Origin: Janthinobacterium sp. FW305-129
Lineage (GTDB): Bacteria > Pseudomonadota > Gammaproteobacteria > Burkholderiales > Burkholderiaceae_D
Assembly (NCBI RefSeq): GCF_020858115.1
Contig: NZ_JACYMM010000004.1
Coordinates: forward strand, 186,001 to 250,000
Direction of reading: 5' to 3'
Length of the DNA: 64,000 bases
How positions within the stretch are numbered: the stretch's first letter is position 1; each line of letters opens with the position of its first letter. This document shows positions 36,333 through 46,095 of this stretch, one piece after another. Both the position numbers and the translations under genes were made by a program. Under the pieces are notes generated by a model. The model saw only the letters and a program-made list of their open reading frames with translations, was not told the DNA's origin and ran no database searches.

Positions 36333-37063
36333 GGCAGGTTGCGCGCGGCGCGCATGCGTTGATACAGGGTGGGCAAGGTAATCCAGGTGAGCATGTCGTC
36401 AAAGGCGCCACCGGGCGGCGCGGCAAGGTCGGTGGCGGGGCGGTTAATGAAGCGGCGGCTGGCGCTGTCGTTGGCCGCCTCGTCGATATTGCCGCGCGCC
36501 GTGTTGATCTGCGCCACGCCGCTGGCGGCCGTGCCGTAGTGATCCTTACCTTGCGAGAACAGCACGACGGGCAGGCATTGGGCGCTGACGTCGCACTGGT
36601 CCTGTCCCGCCACGTAGGCGAATGCGCCGCGGCCGTCGCGCGTGAGCACGACTCTGTTGGCGACAGCGGAAAACGAGACGATGGGCGCGCGCGCCATTTC
36701 CGGCGTGACGCTGTAGCGCAGCAGCTTGCCCCAGGCGTCGACGCCGTCCACGCCCAGCGCCACCCACGGCAAGAAGCCGCTGCATTCGGCGTCGCCGGCG
36801 CAGTCGGCGGCCCGCTCGCGCCCGTCGAGGGCGGAAGCGGCCGGACGGGGCAGGCGGCCATTGGCCGCCGCAAAACCCAGCAAGGCGTCGCGCGCCTGCG
36901 CCAGGGTGGCCAGGGTGCGCTGCTGGCGTTCGGCCTCGCCCGTGTTGCGCCCGAAGGCGCCGATCAGCAGGCTGGCCGCGCCCAGGCCCAGCACGGCGAC
37001 CAGCAGCAACAGGGCCGCGCCGCGCTGGCGTCGATGTTGACAATGAGCTTGCCGTGGCGTCAT
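36329..37063 (-). CDS. PilX/GspK-like atypical pseudopilin
   Basis: 244 residues from MTPRQAHCQHRRQRG. A basic leader precedes GAALLLLVAVLGLGAASLL, a pilin-like helix that lacks the Glu at +5, a feature of GspK/PilX-type tip pseudopilins. The head contains GRLPRPA, two cysteine pairs and GFLPWVALGVDGVDAWGKLLRYSV, clearly related to the neighbouring pseudopilin. ATGA overlaps join it to both neighbours. Confidence 0.8.
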   Translation of the reverse strand: MTPRQAHCQHRRQRGAALLLLVAVLGLGAASLLIGAFGRNTGEAERQQRTLATLAQARDALLGFAAANGRLPRPAASALDGRERAADCAGDAECSGFLPWVALGVDGVDAWGKLLRYSVTPEMARAPIVSFSAVANRVVLTRDGRGAFAYVAGQDQCDVSAQCLPVVLFSQGKDHYGTAASGVAQINTARGNIDEAANDSASRRFINRPATDLAAPPGGAFDDMLTWITLPTLYQRMRAARNLP

Positions 37064-37473
37064 GGCTGCGCCTCCTGCGCTTCGGCGACCGTGCCGCTGG
37101 CCGGGTCGTAGCGCTGGCCGGGTTGCAGCAGCACCACCTGGCCGTTCGACAGGCGCAAGGTCAGTGTGCCGGGTTTGCCACGCGCAAGGCGGTTGTGCGG
37201 CTCGTTCTGCGCTTCCTGGTTCAGCCAGACGGTGGAGCGGCCGCTGCTGCGCAGCACCAGGCCATTCAATTCCACGGGCGGGGCGGGAGGCGGCGGTGGC
37301 TGGGGCGCAGCCAGGGCGGGATCGGGCGGTGGCGGCCCGTAGCGCTGCGCGTCGAGCTGGGCGCGCTGTGCGGGCGACAGGAACAAGCGCCCCAGCTGCG
37401 GTGCCGGTGCTTGTGCCTGGGCCGTGAGCACAGTGCCGGCCAGGGACAGGCACAGGACGAGGGTGCGCATCAT
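37060..37473 (-). CDS. PilP/MshK-like periplasmic protein
   Basis: 137 residues with signal peptide (MMRTLVLCLSLAGTVLTAQAQ). A Pro-rich linker (about 45-70) leads to a small beta domain: ELNGLVLRSSGRSTVWLNQ and LRLSNGQVVLLQPGQRY. This proline-linker plus 'G-x-V-x-R-S-x-G-x-S-x-W-x-N' form is found in PilP, MshK and GspB-type proteins that connect the inner-membrane PilN/O pair to the secretin. Coupled by ATGA/ATGATG overlaps on both sides. Confidence 0.75.
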   Translation of the reverse strand: MMRTLVLCLSLAGTVLTAQAQAPAPQLGRLFLSPAQRAQLDAQRYGPPPPDPALAAPQPPPPPAPPVELNGLVLRSSGRSTVWLNQEAQNEPHNRLARGKPGTLTLRLSNGQVVLLQPGQRYDPASGTVAEAQEAQP

Positions 37474-38147
37474 GGCCGCCCCAGCACGGGCACGCTGTTG
37501 ACGGTCAGCCACAGCAGCTCGCATTCGGCGCCCAGGGCGGGCGCTTGCGCGCTGCCGGCCGCGCCCGTTGCATGGCGCTTGAGCGTGCATTCCTGCACGG
37601 CGAAATAGCCGGCCTGGCGCAAATCGTCCAGCAGGTTCAGCAAATCCATCTCGTGCAGCAAATCCATCTGCAGGCGCATGCGGCTGCCGCGCAGGTGATA
37701 TTGTCCCATCACCATGGGCAACGGCACTGGCAGCGCTTGCTGCGGGCTGATGTCATAGCTGATCGGCAGCAATTTGCGCTGTTCCTGGCTGCGGCGGATG
37801 GCGTCGATCCAGGCCAGGCGGTTTTCTTCGCCGATCAGGCCGCGCTGGCGCAGGGCGAGAAATTGCGGTTCGTAGGCGCGGATTTCCTGTTTTTCCGCTT
37901 CCACGTGGTTGAACAAGGTGGCCGCCGCCGCGCGTGTGTGCCGGGCCAGTTCCAGCGTTTGCGCTGCGCGCGTGCGATAAGCGGCGCTCAGGCTGAGCAG
38001 CACCACGCTGGCCAGCAGGGTCAGGGCAAAGCACAGCAGGGCGCCGCGCACCAGGTGCAATTCTCCCAGCCAGGCGGGCAGGGTGCGCGCGGGCGTGGCA
38101 GTCCGCTGCATGCCGGGCAGGGGCGGCTGCTTGACGGGGCCGCTCAT
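37470..38147 (-). CDS. PilO-like inner-membrane alignment protein
   Basis: 225 residues. A 35-residue cytoplasmic N-terminus, one membrane helix (about 36-56), then a coiled-coil and a C-terminal ferredoxin-like domain (PISYDISPQQALPVPLPM, MDLLNLLDDLRQAGYFAVQECTL). Size, topology and gene order (between PilM/N-like and PilP-like genes) fit PilO/MshJ. Starts with ATGA inside the preceding gene. Confidence 0.75.
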   Translation of the reverse strand: MSGPVKQPPLPGMQRTATPARTLPAWLGELHLVRGALLCFALTLLASVVLLSLSAAYRTRAAQTLELARHTRAAAATLFNHVEAEKQEIRAYEPQFLALRQRGLIGEENRLAWIDAIRRSQEQRKLLPISYDISPQQALPVPLPMVMGQYHLRGSRMRLQMDLLHEMDLLNLLDDLRQAGYFAVQECTLKRHATGAAGSAQAPALGAECELLWLTVNSVPVLGRP

Positions 38148-39703
38148 GGCTGCCACGCGAGCAAGAGGGTAAAGCGGGCCTGGCTGTCCGGCGCCGGCGC
38201 GGCGCTCTTGCCGGACAGGGCCGCGCTGGAACGCAAGTCGAGCGGCGTTTCCTCGATCGTCACCTGCATGCCCGGCTGGCGCGCCAGGGTTTGCGCGAAG
38301 GCCGTGATGGCGGCCAGGGCGGCGCGGTAATCGTTGTTCGGCATGGCCACGTCCGCTTCCAGGCGCAGCGCCTGCGGCGGCGCTGTCGGAATGCCGGCCA
38401 GGGCGCTGCCGGGCGGCGCCGCATTTTGCTGCTGCGCTGGCTGGCCGCCGGCCGCGCGCGCGGGCGCCTGGCCCGCGCGCCAGTGCAGCTGGCCCAGCGC
38501 AACCTGCGGCGCCTGGTCCAGCGCGGCGCTCAGCATGCCCAGCAACCGGCCCGGTTCCGGCGCCTGGGTGGCGATCATCTGGCCCAGGGTCACGGCCACT
38601 TTCATGTTCTGCGTCTTGGCCGGCGCTGGCGGCTGTGTCGACATGACGCTGCGGTAGCGTTCCTGGTAGGACGCCGTTTCCTGCGCCAGGCGCTGCGTGC
38701 TGGCGCCATCGGTAATGCCTCCGAGCAAGTTGATCGCGCACCACAGGGCTGCCGACGTGCCGATCAGCGCGCTGGCGCCGTACAGCGTCTTGCGCGCGCG
38801 CTGGAAGTGGTAGTAGCGGGCCAGCGCGCCGGGCGGATAGTGGCTGGGCGGCGGATGCTTGCCCAGCAAAGTCAGCAGCAATTCGTCGGCCAGCGCCGGC
38901 GTCTGCTTCAAGCCCACGCGTGCGCCGGCCAGCTGCAGGTCGATGAAGTGGTAAGCCACTTCCAGTCCGTTGTCGCACAGCAATTCGAGCTTGGCGATCT
39001 GCGCGGCCGGCGCCAGGATGACGGTATTCAAGACATCGCCGCGCGCCAGCATGCGCGTGCTGGTGAGAAATTGCCGCGTCTTTTCCGTTTCCAGGGCGAT
39101 ATTCACGGCTACGCCGTCGAGCGCGATGGTCGCCGTCTGGCGCGAAAAGCGCAACTGGCCCTTTTCGTAGTAGCTTTGCCTCAAGCCGCCCGATTGCTGC
39201 GTCACCAGCAGCAGGTGTTCGTGCGCGATCGACAGCTTTCTGACCAGCGCGATACTGAGCAGGCTGGTCGAATAGATGCCGGCCACGGGCACGCGCAAGT
39301 GTTCGAGCGCCTCCGTCCATGGCTGCAGCAAGGTGGGGTTGGTCAGGGCGAAAAACAGCACCTGGTCGTCATGCCGGCCTTCGCTTTCGCGGCCCAGCAG
39401 GGTGCTGCCCCGGTAGGGCGTGTCGCGGTGCAATTGCTGCTTGCGCCGTTCCAGCAGTGCGCGGCCCGCCTTGCCGCGCACGTGGGGCAGCAGCTGGCGC
39501 TGGAAATCTTCTTCGATGAGGTCGGTCAACAGGTAGGCGGGCACGCCCGACCGCTGCGCCTGCGGGTCTTCCAGCCACGCGGCGAAATCGTCCAGCCCGG
39601 CCGCGCTGGCGGGGAAGACGTGGCCCTGGCCCAGCACGCCGTGGTCCCAGTCGTAGGCGCACAGGGCGTCGCTGGTGATGTAGAGTAATTGTTTGCGGAA
39701 CAC
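38144..39703 (-). CDS. Fused PilM/PilN-like (GspL-type) protein
   Basis: 519 residues from a GTG with GAGG five bases upstream. The N-terminal two thirds (about 1-310) is an actin-like cytoplasmic domain (LLYITSDALCAYDWD and the STSLLSIALV and LLLVTQQSG strands). One membrane helix (about 330-347) is followed by a periplasmic coiled-coil and a C-terminal ferredoxin-like domain (ALRLEADVAMPNNDYRAALAAI). In T4P/MSHA systems these functions are split between PilM/MshI and PilN; the single-chain arrangement is like GspL of type II secretion. Confidence 0.78.
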   Translation of the reverse strand: MFRKQLLYITSDALCAYDWDHGVLGQGHVFPASAAGLDDFAAWLEDPQAQRSGVPAYLLTDLIEEDFQRQLLPHVRGKAGRALLERRKQQLHRDTPYRGSTLLGRESEGRHDDQVLFFALTNPTLLQPWTEALEHLRVPVAGIYSTSLLSIALVRKLSIAHEHLLLVTQQSGGLRQSYYEKGQLRFSRQTATIALDGVAVNIALETEKTRQFLTSTRMLARGDVLNTVILAPAAQIAKLELLCDNGLEVAYHFIDLQLAGARVGLKQTPALADELLLTLLGKHPPPSHYPPGALARYYHFQRARKTLYGASALIGTSAALWCAINLLGGITDGASTQRLAQETASYQERYRSVMSTQPPAPAKTQNMKVAVTLGQMIATQAPEPGRLLGMLSAALDQAPQVALGQLHWRAGQAPARAAGGQPAQQQNAAPPGSALAGIPTAPPQALRLEADVAMPNNDYRAALAAITAFAQTLARQPGMQVTIEETPLDLRSSAALSGKSAAPAPDSQARFTLLLAWQP

Positions 39704-39710
39704 GGCGGCC

Positions 39711-40916
39711 TCAGGTCTTGAGTGTGCTGATGGTGTCGTAGATCGGCCCCAGCACCGACAGCATGATCCAGCCCAGCAGCAAGCCCAGGATGACCGTCAT
39801 GGCCGGCTCGATCATGGCTTGCACTTTTTCAATCAATTCCTTCACTTCGCGGTTGTAAAAGTAACTGACATTGCGCAAGGCCGTGTCCAGCGAGCCCGTC
39901 GCTTCGCCCACCTTCAGCATGCGGATGACCAGCGGCGGGAAGATGCCCGTGTACTGGAAAGCGGCCGTCACGCCATGGCCTTCGCTGATCAGCTGCGCGG
40001 CGCGGCGCAGGCCGGCCGCCACCACCTGGTTGCCGGCGATGCCTTCGGACAGGCGGATGCATTCGAGGATCGTGATGCCGGAAGCATACATCAGGGCAAA
40101 AAACGTGGCGAAGCGGGCCAGGATGATCTTGTGCAGCACGGGGCCGACCAGCCACAGGCGCAGCTTCAGGCCATCCCAGGCATAGCGGGCCGCGCCGCTC
40201 CTGCGGATCAGCGCGCGCAAGCCGAAAAACAGCAGCACGGGCAAGGCCAGCAGCCCATACCAGTAATCGATGAAGACATTCGACACGGCAATCAACACGC
40301 GCGTGTGCAGCGGCAACTCGCCGCCCATGTTGCGGATGAAGGCCGTCAGCTGGGGTACTAAATAGATCATCAGGAAAAACGACACGCCCGCCACGACGAT
40401 GGCGACGATGATGGGGTACATGACGATCTTGCGCGTCTGCGAGGCCAGCTCGTCCTGCCATTTTAAACTTTCGGACAGGTTCTTGAACACCTCGGCGATC
40501 CTGCCGCTTTGTTCCCCCGCAAGGATCAGGCTGGTAAACGTGGCATCGAAGATGTCGCCATGCTGGGCCAGCGCGCCCGACAGGGGCAGGCCGCCCTCGA
40601 TGCTTTCAATCAGGTCCGTGACGACTTCGCGCAGACGCGGGTGGTCCGTGCTTTCGCGCAAGTCGTTCAAGCCTTCCAGGATGGGCACGCCTGCGCCCGT
40701 CAATTGTTCCATGTGGAAACAAAAGTTGATCAGGTCGCGGCGGTGGATGACCCGCTTGCCCAGCAGCACCAGATACTGGCCCGTGATCTTGCAATCGATC
40801 AAGTCGAGCTGCATGCGGTGCAAGCGCGCTTCCAGGTCCGGCACGTTGGCCGCTTCCATGCTGCCGGGAATCAGGGCGCCGGCGGCATCCATGGCGCGGT
40901 AGACATATTGCGGCAT
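39711..40916 (-). CDS. PilC/GspF-like inner-membrane platform protein
   Basis: 401 residues, ATG overlapping the ATPase stop (TGATG). Two GspF domains (about 65-190 and 265-390), each with the signature amphipathic start (FCFHMEQLTGAGVPILEGL and FFALMYASGITILECI), and three membrane helices; the C-terminus ends in LGPIYDTISTLKT. It forms the platform that the motor ATPase acts on. Paralogue of mshG at 50157. Confidence 0.92.
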   Translation of the reverse strand: MPQYVYRAMDAAGALIPGSMEAANVPDLEARLHRMQLDLIDCKITGQYLVLLGKRVIHRRDLINFCFHMEQLTGAGVPILEGLNDLRESTDHPRLREVVTDLIESIEGGLPLSGALAQHGDIFDATFTSLILAGEQSGRIAEVFKNLSESLKWQDELASQTRKIVMYPIIVAIVVAGVSFFLMIYLVPQLTAFIRNMGGELPLHTRVLIAVSNVFIDYWYGLLALPVLLFFGLRALIRRSGAARYAWDGLKLRLWLVGPVLHKIILARFATFFALMYASGITILECIRLSEGIAGNQVVAAGLRRAAQLISEGHGVTAAFQYTGIFPPLVIRMLKVGEATGSLDTALRNVSYFYNREVKELIEKVQAMIEPAMTVILGLLLGWIMLSVLGPIYDTISTLKT

Positions 40917-42619
40917 CAGGCCAGCCTTTCCGTCAGGTCGACCACGCGGCCCACTTCTTCCAGCGTGGTCACGCCTTCCAGCACGCGGCGCATGCCGTCG
41001 TCGACGATGGCCTTGAAGCCGGCCGCGCGCGCGGCGGCCTTGAGTTCGCGCACACCGGCGCGGCGGGCCGTCAATTCATCGAGTTCGGCCGTCATCTTGA
41101 GGATTTCCATGATGGCCAGCCGGCCCCTGTAACCCTGGTGCGCGCAGCGCTCGCAGCCGACGGCGCGGCAAATGGACACGGGCGCGGCGTCTGCCGCCAG
41201 GCCCAGCAGGCGGCGCTCGACGTCGTCGGCGATCACGGTTTCCTTGCAATGCGGACACAAACGGCGCACCAGGCGCTGCGCCACGATGCCGATGATGTTG
41301 CCGGCCATGATGTCGGGCAAGATGCCGATGTCGAGCAGGCGCGCCACGGAGCCGATGGCCGAGCTCGTATGCAGGGTGGAATACACCTGGTGGCCCGTCA
41401 TGGCGGCGGCAAACGCCATTTCCGCCGTTTCGCGGTCGCGGATCTCGCCCACTAAAATAATGTCCGGGTCTTGCCGCATCATCGAGCGGATGCCGTCGGC
41501 AAAGCCCAGCTTGACGGATTCGTTGACCGAGGTCTGGCGTATCATGTTCATCGGATACTCGACCGGGTCCTCCAGGGTCATGATGTTGACGCTTTCCGTA
41601 TTGATATGGTTGAGTATCGAATACAGGGTGGTGGTCTTGCCGCTGCCCGTCGGGCCCGTCACGAGGATCACGCCATCGGGCCGCGCGATCATGAGTTTCA
41701 ACAAGTTCAATTCCGCCTCGGCCAGGCCCAGCGCATCGAGCGGGACGATGCCTTTTTGCCGGTCCAGCACGCGCAGCACGACGTTTTCGCCATGCGTGGT
41801 GGGTTGCGCCGAGGCGCGGAAGTCGATTTGCCGCCCGGAAAACTTGATGCTGATGCGCCCATCCTGCGGCGCGCGCGCCTCGGCGATATTCATGTTCGAC
41901 ATCACCTTCAGGCGCACGGCCATGGCCGGCCAGTACGATTTGTGCAGGCTGCGGATTTGCCGCAGGATGCCGTCGATGCGGTAGCGGATGCGCAGGAACG
42001 ACTGTTCCGGCTCAAAATGGATGTCCGAGGCGCCGTTCTGCACGGCGTCGGCCAGCAGCGCGTCGATCAGGCGCACCATGGGCTGGCTGTACTCGTCCGA
42101 CGGCGAGGCCATGCTCTGATAGCTGACTTCGCCCGTTTCGATCTCGTGCAGGATGCCGTCGATCGACAATTCGAAGCCATAGTACTGGTCGATGGCGCGT
42201 GAAATGTCCGATTCGTTGACGAGCACGGTGGAAATCGTGATGCCCTTGACCAGCATGGCGCTGATTTGATCGAGCGCAACGATGTTGCTGGTGTCGGCCA
42301 TGGCCAGGATCAGATTGTCCGCCTGCCGCTCGTAGACGATGGGAAACACGCGGTAGCGCTTGGCCACGTCCTTCGGGATCAGTTTTAAGGCAATGGCATC
42401 GACCACCAGGCTGGACAGATCCGCGCTGACCTGTTTCAGGTTTTCGCTGAGCGCCTCGCGCACGGTCGCTTCCGTGACGAAACCCAGGGTGATCAGCAGC
42501 TTGCCCAGCGGTTCGCTGCTGCGCCGCTGCTCGATCAGGGCGATGCGCAACTGGTCTTCGCTGATCACGCCTTTCTGGATCAATAGCTTGCCCAGCGGAA
42601 GTTTTGCCTGTTCTGCCAT
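40916..42619 (-). CDS. PilB/MshE-like assembly ATPase of the second pilus system
   Basis: 567 residues, AGGAATAAG upstream of the ATG. Two N-terminal MshEN-type modules (PLGKLLIQKGVISEDQL and PLGKLLITLGFVTEATV), then the GspE core: Walker A GPTGSGKT with Lys328, Asp box, Walker B PDIILVGEIRDRETAE, His box, and a zinc-type four-Cys motif (CPHC, CERC) followed by GYRGRLAIME. Same length and same Lys position as MshE at 48452, but the Arg of the first MshEN module (R-L-G) is Pro here, which may weaken cyclic di-GMP binding. Confidence 0.93.
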   Translation of the reverse strand: MAEQAKLPLGKLLIQKGVISEDQLRIALIEQRRSSEPLGKLLITLGFVTEATVREALSENLKQVSADLSSLVVDAIALKLIPKDVAKRYRVFPIVYERQADNLILAMADTSNIVALDQISAMLVKGITISTVLVNESDISRAIDQYYGFELSIDGILHEIETGEVSYQSMASPSDEYSQPMVRLIDALLADAVQNGASDIHFEPEQSFLRIRYRIDGILRQIRSLHKSYWPAMAVRLKVMSNMNIAEARAPQDGRISIKFSGRQIDFRASAQPTTHGENVVLRVLDRQKGIVPLDALGLAEAELNLLKLMIARPDGVILVTGPTGSGKTTTLYSILNHINTESVNIMTLEDPVEYPMNMIRQTSVNESVKLGFADGIRSMMRQDPDIILVGEIRDRETAEMAFAAAMTGHQVYSTLHTSSAIGSVARLLDIGILPDIMAGNIIGIVAQRLVRRLCPHCKETVIADDVERRLLGLAADAAPVSICRAVGCERCAHQGYRGRLAIMEILKMTAELDELTARRAGVRELKAAARAAGFKAIVDDGMRRVLEGVTTLEEVGRVVDLTERLA

Positions 42620-42626
42620 GTAGCGC

Positions 42627-44036
42627 TTATTCCTGACGGGGTGGAATGGTGGCCGGCTCGGCCGCGGCCGGCGCTGCTGGCGCGGGGGCCGCCAGTTCGC
42701 GCAAACGCGCTTGCGCCACGGCCTGGTCGAAGGCGGCCGGCGTGGCTTGCGCCAAGGTCAAGGCGCGCTGGTAATACGTGGCGGCCAGACGGGGCTGGTT
42801 CAGCCGGTCCAGGCCCACGGCTAGGTTGAAGGCATAGTCGGGATTGCCGGGCGCGGCGCCATAGGCGCGGAAAAATTGCTGCTGTGCTTCGTTCCAGCGG
42901 CGCTGCTTGGCATACACATTGCCCAGTGCAAACAGCACGGGGCCGCTGTCGGGGTTGCGCGCCAGGATGGCCTTCAGTTTTGCCTCGCTCTGCACCACGT
43001 CGCCCTGGCGCAGACCGATCAGGCCGGCCAACGCCTCGCCATCATCGGGATTGATTTCCAGCAAACGCACGTACAGGGCCGCCGCCTGCGCGCCCTGGTT
43101 CTCGCGCAGGGCCACGGCCGCCAGGCCCAGCAGCGCGTCGCGGTTGTTCGCATCCTGCCGCAGCACGGTTTCATATTGCTGACGAGCAAGGCCCAGCTGG
43201 CCCCCGTTGTAAGCCTGGTAGGCTTGCTGCACGCCGGGGTTGATTTGCGGCGCGGCAATGCTGCGCTGCACCTGGATCTGGCTATTCTCGGGCGCGGCCA
43301 CGGGCGGCAGGCTGGGCGGCGCGGGCGGCGCCATGTGCGCCAGCTGCGCCGCTACGGCGGCCTGGGCCGCCGCTTGTATCATGGCTTGCTGGTCCGGTGC
43401 CGCCGCCGGCTGGCGCGCGTCGCGCGGATAGTCGGGCGGCAAGGTCGCGGGCGAGGGCAGGGCGTCCTGTGGCGCGGCCCCCGTTGCCGGCAGCACCACG
43501 ACGGGACCGGCAACGCCGGCCGTGCCCGGGGCATCCGTCAGCGGCATGGGCACGCCGGGCAGGCTGGCGCCCGCGCCGGGACTGGTGCTGGCGCGCCAGT
43601 ACCAGTACGCCATGGAAGCGGCCACCAGCAGCAGGATCGCCAGCAGCACGGCCAGGCGCACGGTGGCCGGATCGATGCTGATGGGGCCAGCAGGACCTTT
43701 CGGCGGCGGATTGCTGCGGCTGGCGCGGGGCCGGGCGGGTGGCGGTTCCGGTGGCGCGCGCGGCGGCTCGGGAGGCGGGCCGGATGGTGGGCCTGGCTGC
43801 GCTGCGCTGGGCGCCGGTTGCGGCGCGGGCGCGTCCGCCAGCGGCTCCAGGCGCAAGCTGCCTGGCGGCTGCACGGGCGCCGCTGCGGCGGGCGCGGGAC
43901 GGGGCGGCAGGGCGTCGGCCGGCGCCAGTTCCAGCACCTGGTCGTAGGCTTCGGACGGCTTTTCCAGTTCCTCGTCGGAAAGGCTGTTCTGCTTGGCGCG
44001 CTCGGCCTTCTTGAGCGCCTGCATCAGCAAGCTCAT
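42627..44036 (-). CDS. MshN-like TPR protein of the second pilus system
   Basis: 469 residues. Cytoplasmic N-terminus MSLLMQALKKAERAKQ (typical of MshN/ExeB-type partners), a very Pro/Ala-rich linker, one membrane helix (about 130-149), a second Pro-rich linker and four or five C-terminal tetratricopeptide repeats (for example AYQAYNGGQLGLARQQYETV, ALFALGNVYAKQRRWNEAQQ). Overlaps the secretin stop by four bases (ATGA). It probably links the AAA ATPase and the periplasmic part of the machine. Confidence 0.82.
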   Translation of the reverse strand: MSLLMQALKKAERAKQNSLSDEELEKPSEAYDQVLELAPADALPPRPAPAAAAPVQPPGSLRLEPLADAPAPQPAPSAAQPGPPSGPPPEPPRAPPEPPPARPRASRSNPPPKGPAGPISIDPATVRLAVLLAILLLVAASMAYWYWRASTSPGAGASLPGVPMPLTDAPGTAGVAGPVVVLPATGAAPQDALPSPATLPPDYPRDARQPAAAPDQQAMIQAAAQAAVAAQLAHMAPPAPPSLPPVAAPENSQIQVQRSIAAPQINPGVQQAYQAYNGGQLGLARQQYETVLRQDANNRDALLGLAAVALRENQGAQAAALYVRLLEINPDDGEALAGLIGLRQGDVVQSEAKLKAILARNPDSGPVLFALGNVYAKQRRWNEAQQQFFRAYGAAPGNPDYAFNLAVGLDRLNQPRLAATYYQRALTLAQATPAAFDQAVAQARLRELAAPAPAAPAAAEPATIPPRQE

Positions 44037-45988
44037 GGGAAGTCTCCCTGCAGGCGCGCCTGCGGCGGAACGGCCGGCGCAGGCGCGCCATCCGTGTACG
44101 GCTGGGTGTTGAGCGGCGCCTGGCCGGGCAGCAGGTAGCGGTAGTCGCGGTAATCGCCGTCGACGCTGGCGTCCTTGACCACCACGGGGCGCATGAAGAT
44201 CACCAGCTCCGTCTTGCTGCTCGCCTCATTGCGATAGGTAAACAAATTGCCTACCACGGGCAGGCTGGACAGTCCCGGCACGCCATCCCTGGCATTGTCG
44301 ATGGAATCCTGCATCAGGCCGCCCATCACGGCGATCTGGCCATTGCCCACTTTCATGATCGATTCCAGCTCGCGCGCCTGGATCACGGGTACGCGGCTTT
44401 GCACGTTCGCCGTGGCCAGGGCCGGATTCGGGTCTTGCACGTAGCCGACGATGCGCGTGATGGTGGGGCGCACGTTCAGGGTCACTTCATCGCTGTCGGA
44501 AATCTGCGGCGTGACGCTCATGACAAAGCCGACGGGCACCGTTTCCAGTTTCGATTCATACGTGGCCGGCGTGGTGATGGTGCCCGTCGAGCTGATCACG
44601 GCGGGCGTGACCTTGATGGTAAAGAAGACATTGTTGTCGACCACTTTCAACATGGCCGTCTGATTGTTGAGTACGCTGATCTTCGGGCTGGACAGCACTT
44701 TCACCTTGCCGAACGATTCAAGCAGCTGGATGGTGGTGGAAAAACTGTCTTTCAGATAATTGAGCAGGAAGATGCCGGGCGTGGCGTTCGGCGCGACGCC
44801 GCTGGACAGGCCTGCCGTGCCCACTTGCCCCTGCCGCAGCTGCAGGCTGCCCGTCAGGCGCGACCAGTTGATGCCTTGCTGATATTCATTGCTCAGGCGC
44901 ACTTCGATGATGGTCGCCTCGATCAGCACTTGCCGCTTGGCGCTATGCAACACCGCGTCGAGGAAGGCGGCGATCTTTTCATGCTGGCGCCCCGTGGCCC
45001 GCACGGCGATCAGCCCGCCCTCGACGTTGACGACGACGGACGAGGGGCTGCCCTTGTTGGCCAGTTTCAGCAGCGGCATGCCGTTCGCGTCCAGCGGCTG
45101 GGCCGGATTCGCGCTCTGGGCGGGCGCTGGCTGGCCTGGCGCAAACTGGCCGCCATTCGGATTGCCATATTGCATCGGCGCCTGGGCGCCGTACTGGCCC
45201 GTTGCGCCGGCGGCCGGGACATTGCCGGCCTGGTTCTGCGGCTGCCCTGGCTGCCCCTGCTGGCCTGGCAGGCTCGTCAATTGCTGGTTCAGCTGCGCCA
45301 GCGGGTCCACCTGCACGTCGTTGAGCGTGGTCTCGCGCAGCAGGTCGCGGATATTCTTTTCCAGGCTGTACCAGAAGTTATTTTCCGAACGATTCACGAC
45401 CAGCGTGGTCGAATTGTTGTTGCCATTGCCGCCGCTGCCTTGCGTGTTGCCGACGGGGTTGCTGGCGTTCGACCCGCCGCCCGCCGTGGAAATTTGCGTG
45501 GCGATATTGACGCTGCTGTTGGTGCTGCGCGCCATGTTGACGTAATCGACCTTGTAATTGCGCCACACGGGCGCGTCGGGCAGCACCGTCAGGTTCTTGC
45601 CATCGATTTCGTAGCGCATGTCGACTTGCTTGCCGATACGCGCCAGCAGTTGCGGCAGGGTCTGGTTCAGCGCATTCAGGGTGACGCTGCCTTCGATTTG
45701 CGGGTGGATGTCGATATTCATGCCCGCATCGCGCGCCAGCGCAAACAGCAGCGATTGCACGGGTACCTTGTGCACGGTGACGCTGTAGGTTTCCTGCTTG
45801 GGCGCGGGCAGGGGCGCGGCCAGCGCGCTGCTTTGCTGCACCGGTTCGGGAATGACGCCGGCAGGCGGCGGCGCGGTATTCAGGTGGGCCGGCGACAGCG
45901 GCGTTTGATGCGTGGCGCAGCCGGCCAGCATGGTGCTGCAGGCGAGGGCGACCCAAGAGGCCAGCACAGGAATAGGGTGTTGAGTCAT
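44033..45988 (-). CDS. Outer-membrane secretin (MshL/PilQ-like) of the second pilus system
   Basis: 651 residues from MTQHPIPVLASW; the frame extends 17 codons further but without a better ribosome site. Lipoprotein signal (MLAGC). N-terminal STN-like domain (SVTVHKVPVQSLLFALARDAGMNI), an N0/N1 region and a long Gly/Asn/Gln-rich low-complexity stretch (about 185-300), then the secretin core with VLIEATIIEVRLSNEYQQGINW and VPVIQARELESIMKVGNGQIAVMGGL, ending in MRPVVV. Forms the outer-membrane channel. Closest counterpart in the window is mshL (57827), which has a comparable but different low-complexity insert. Confidence 0.92.
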   Translation of the reverse strand: MTQHPIPVLASWVALACSTMLAGCATHQTPLSPAHLNTAPPPAGVIPEPVQQSSALAAPLPAPKQETYSVTVHKVPVQSLLFALARDAGMNIDIHPQIEGSVTLNALNQTLPQLLARIGKQVDMRYEIDGKNLTVLPDAPVWRNYKVDYVNMARSTNSSVNIATQISTAGGGSNASNPVGNTQGSGGNGNNNSTTLVVNRSENNFWYSLEKNIRDLLRETTLNDVQVDPLAQLNQQLTSLPGQQGQPGQPQNQAGNVPAAGATGQYGAQAPMQYGNPNGGQFAPGQPAPAQSANPAQPLDANGMPLLKLANKGSPSSVVVNVEGGLIAVRATGRQHEKIAAFLDAVLHSAKRQVLIEATIIEVRLSNEYQQGINWSRLTGSLQLRQGQVGTAGLSSGVAPNATPGIFLLNYLKDSFSTTIQLLESFGKVKVLSSPKISVLNNQTAMLKVVDNNVFFTIKVTPAVISSTGTITTPATYESKLETVPVGFVMSVTPQISDSDEVTLNVRPTITRIVGYVQDPNPALATANVQSRVPVIQARELESIMKVGNGQIAVMGGLMQDSIDNARDGVPGLSSLPVVGNLFTYRNEASSKTELVIFMRPVVVKDASVDGDYRDYRYLLPGQAPLNTQPYTDGAPAPAVPPQARLQGDFP

Positions 45989-46095
45989 GAAAAGTTCGCC
46001 CTTGGAGTCGTGTTGTGCTTTTGTAATTTTACCCAGCATGATCGCTTAAAAGCAATCGGCTGTGCAGGCTTGGGAGGCAATATGCCGAAATAAAG

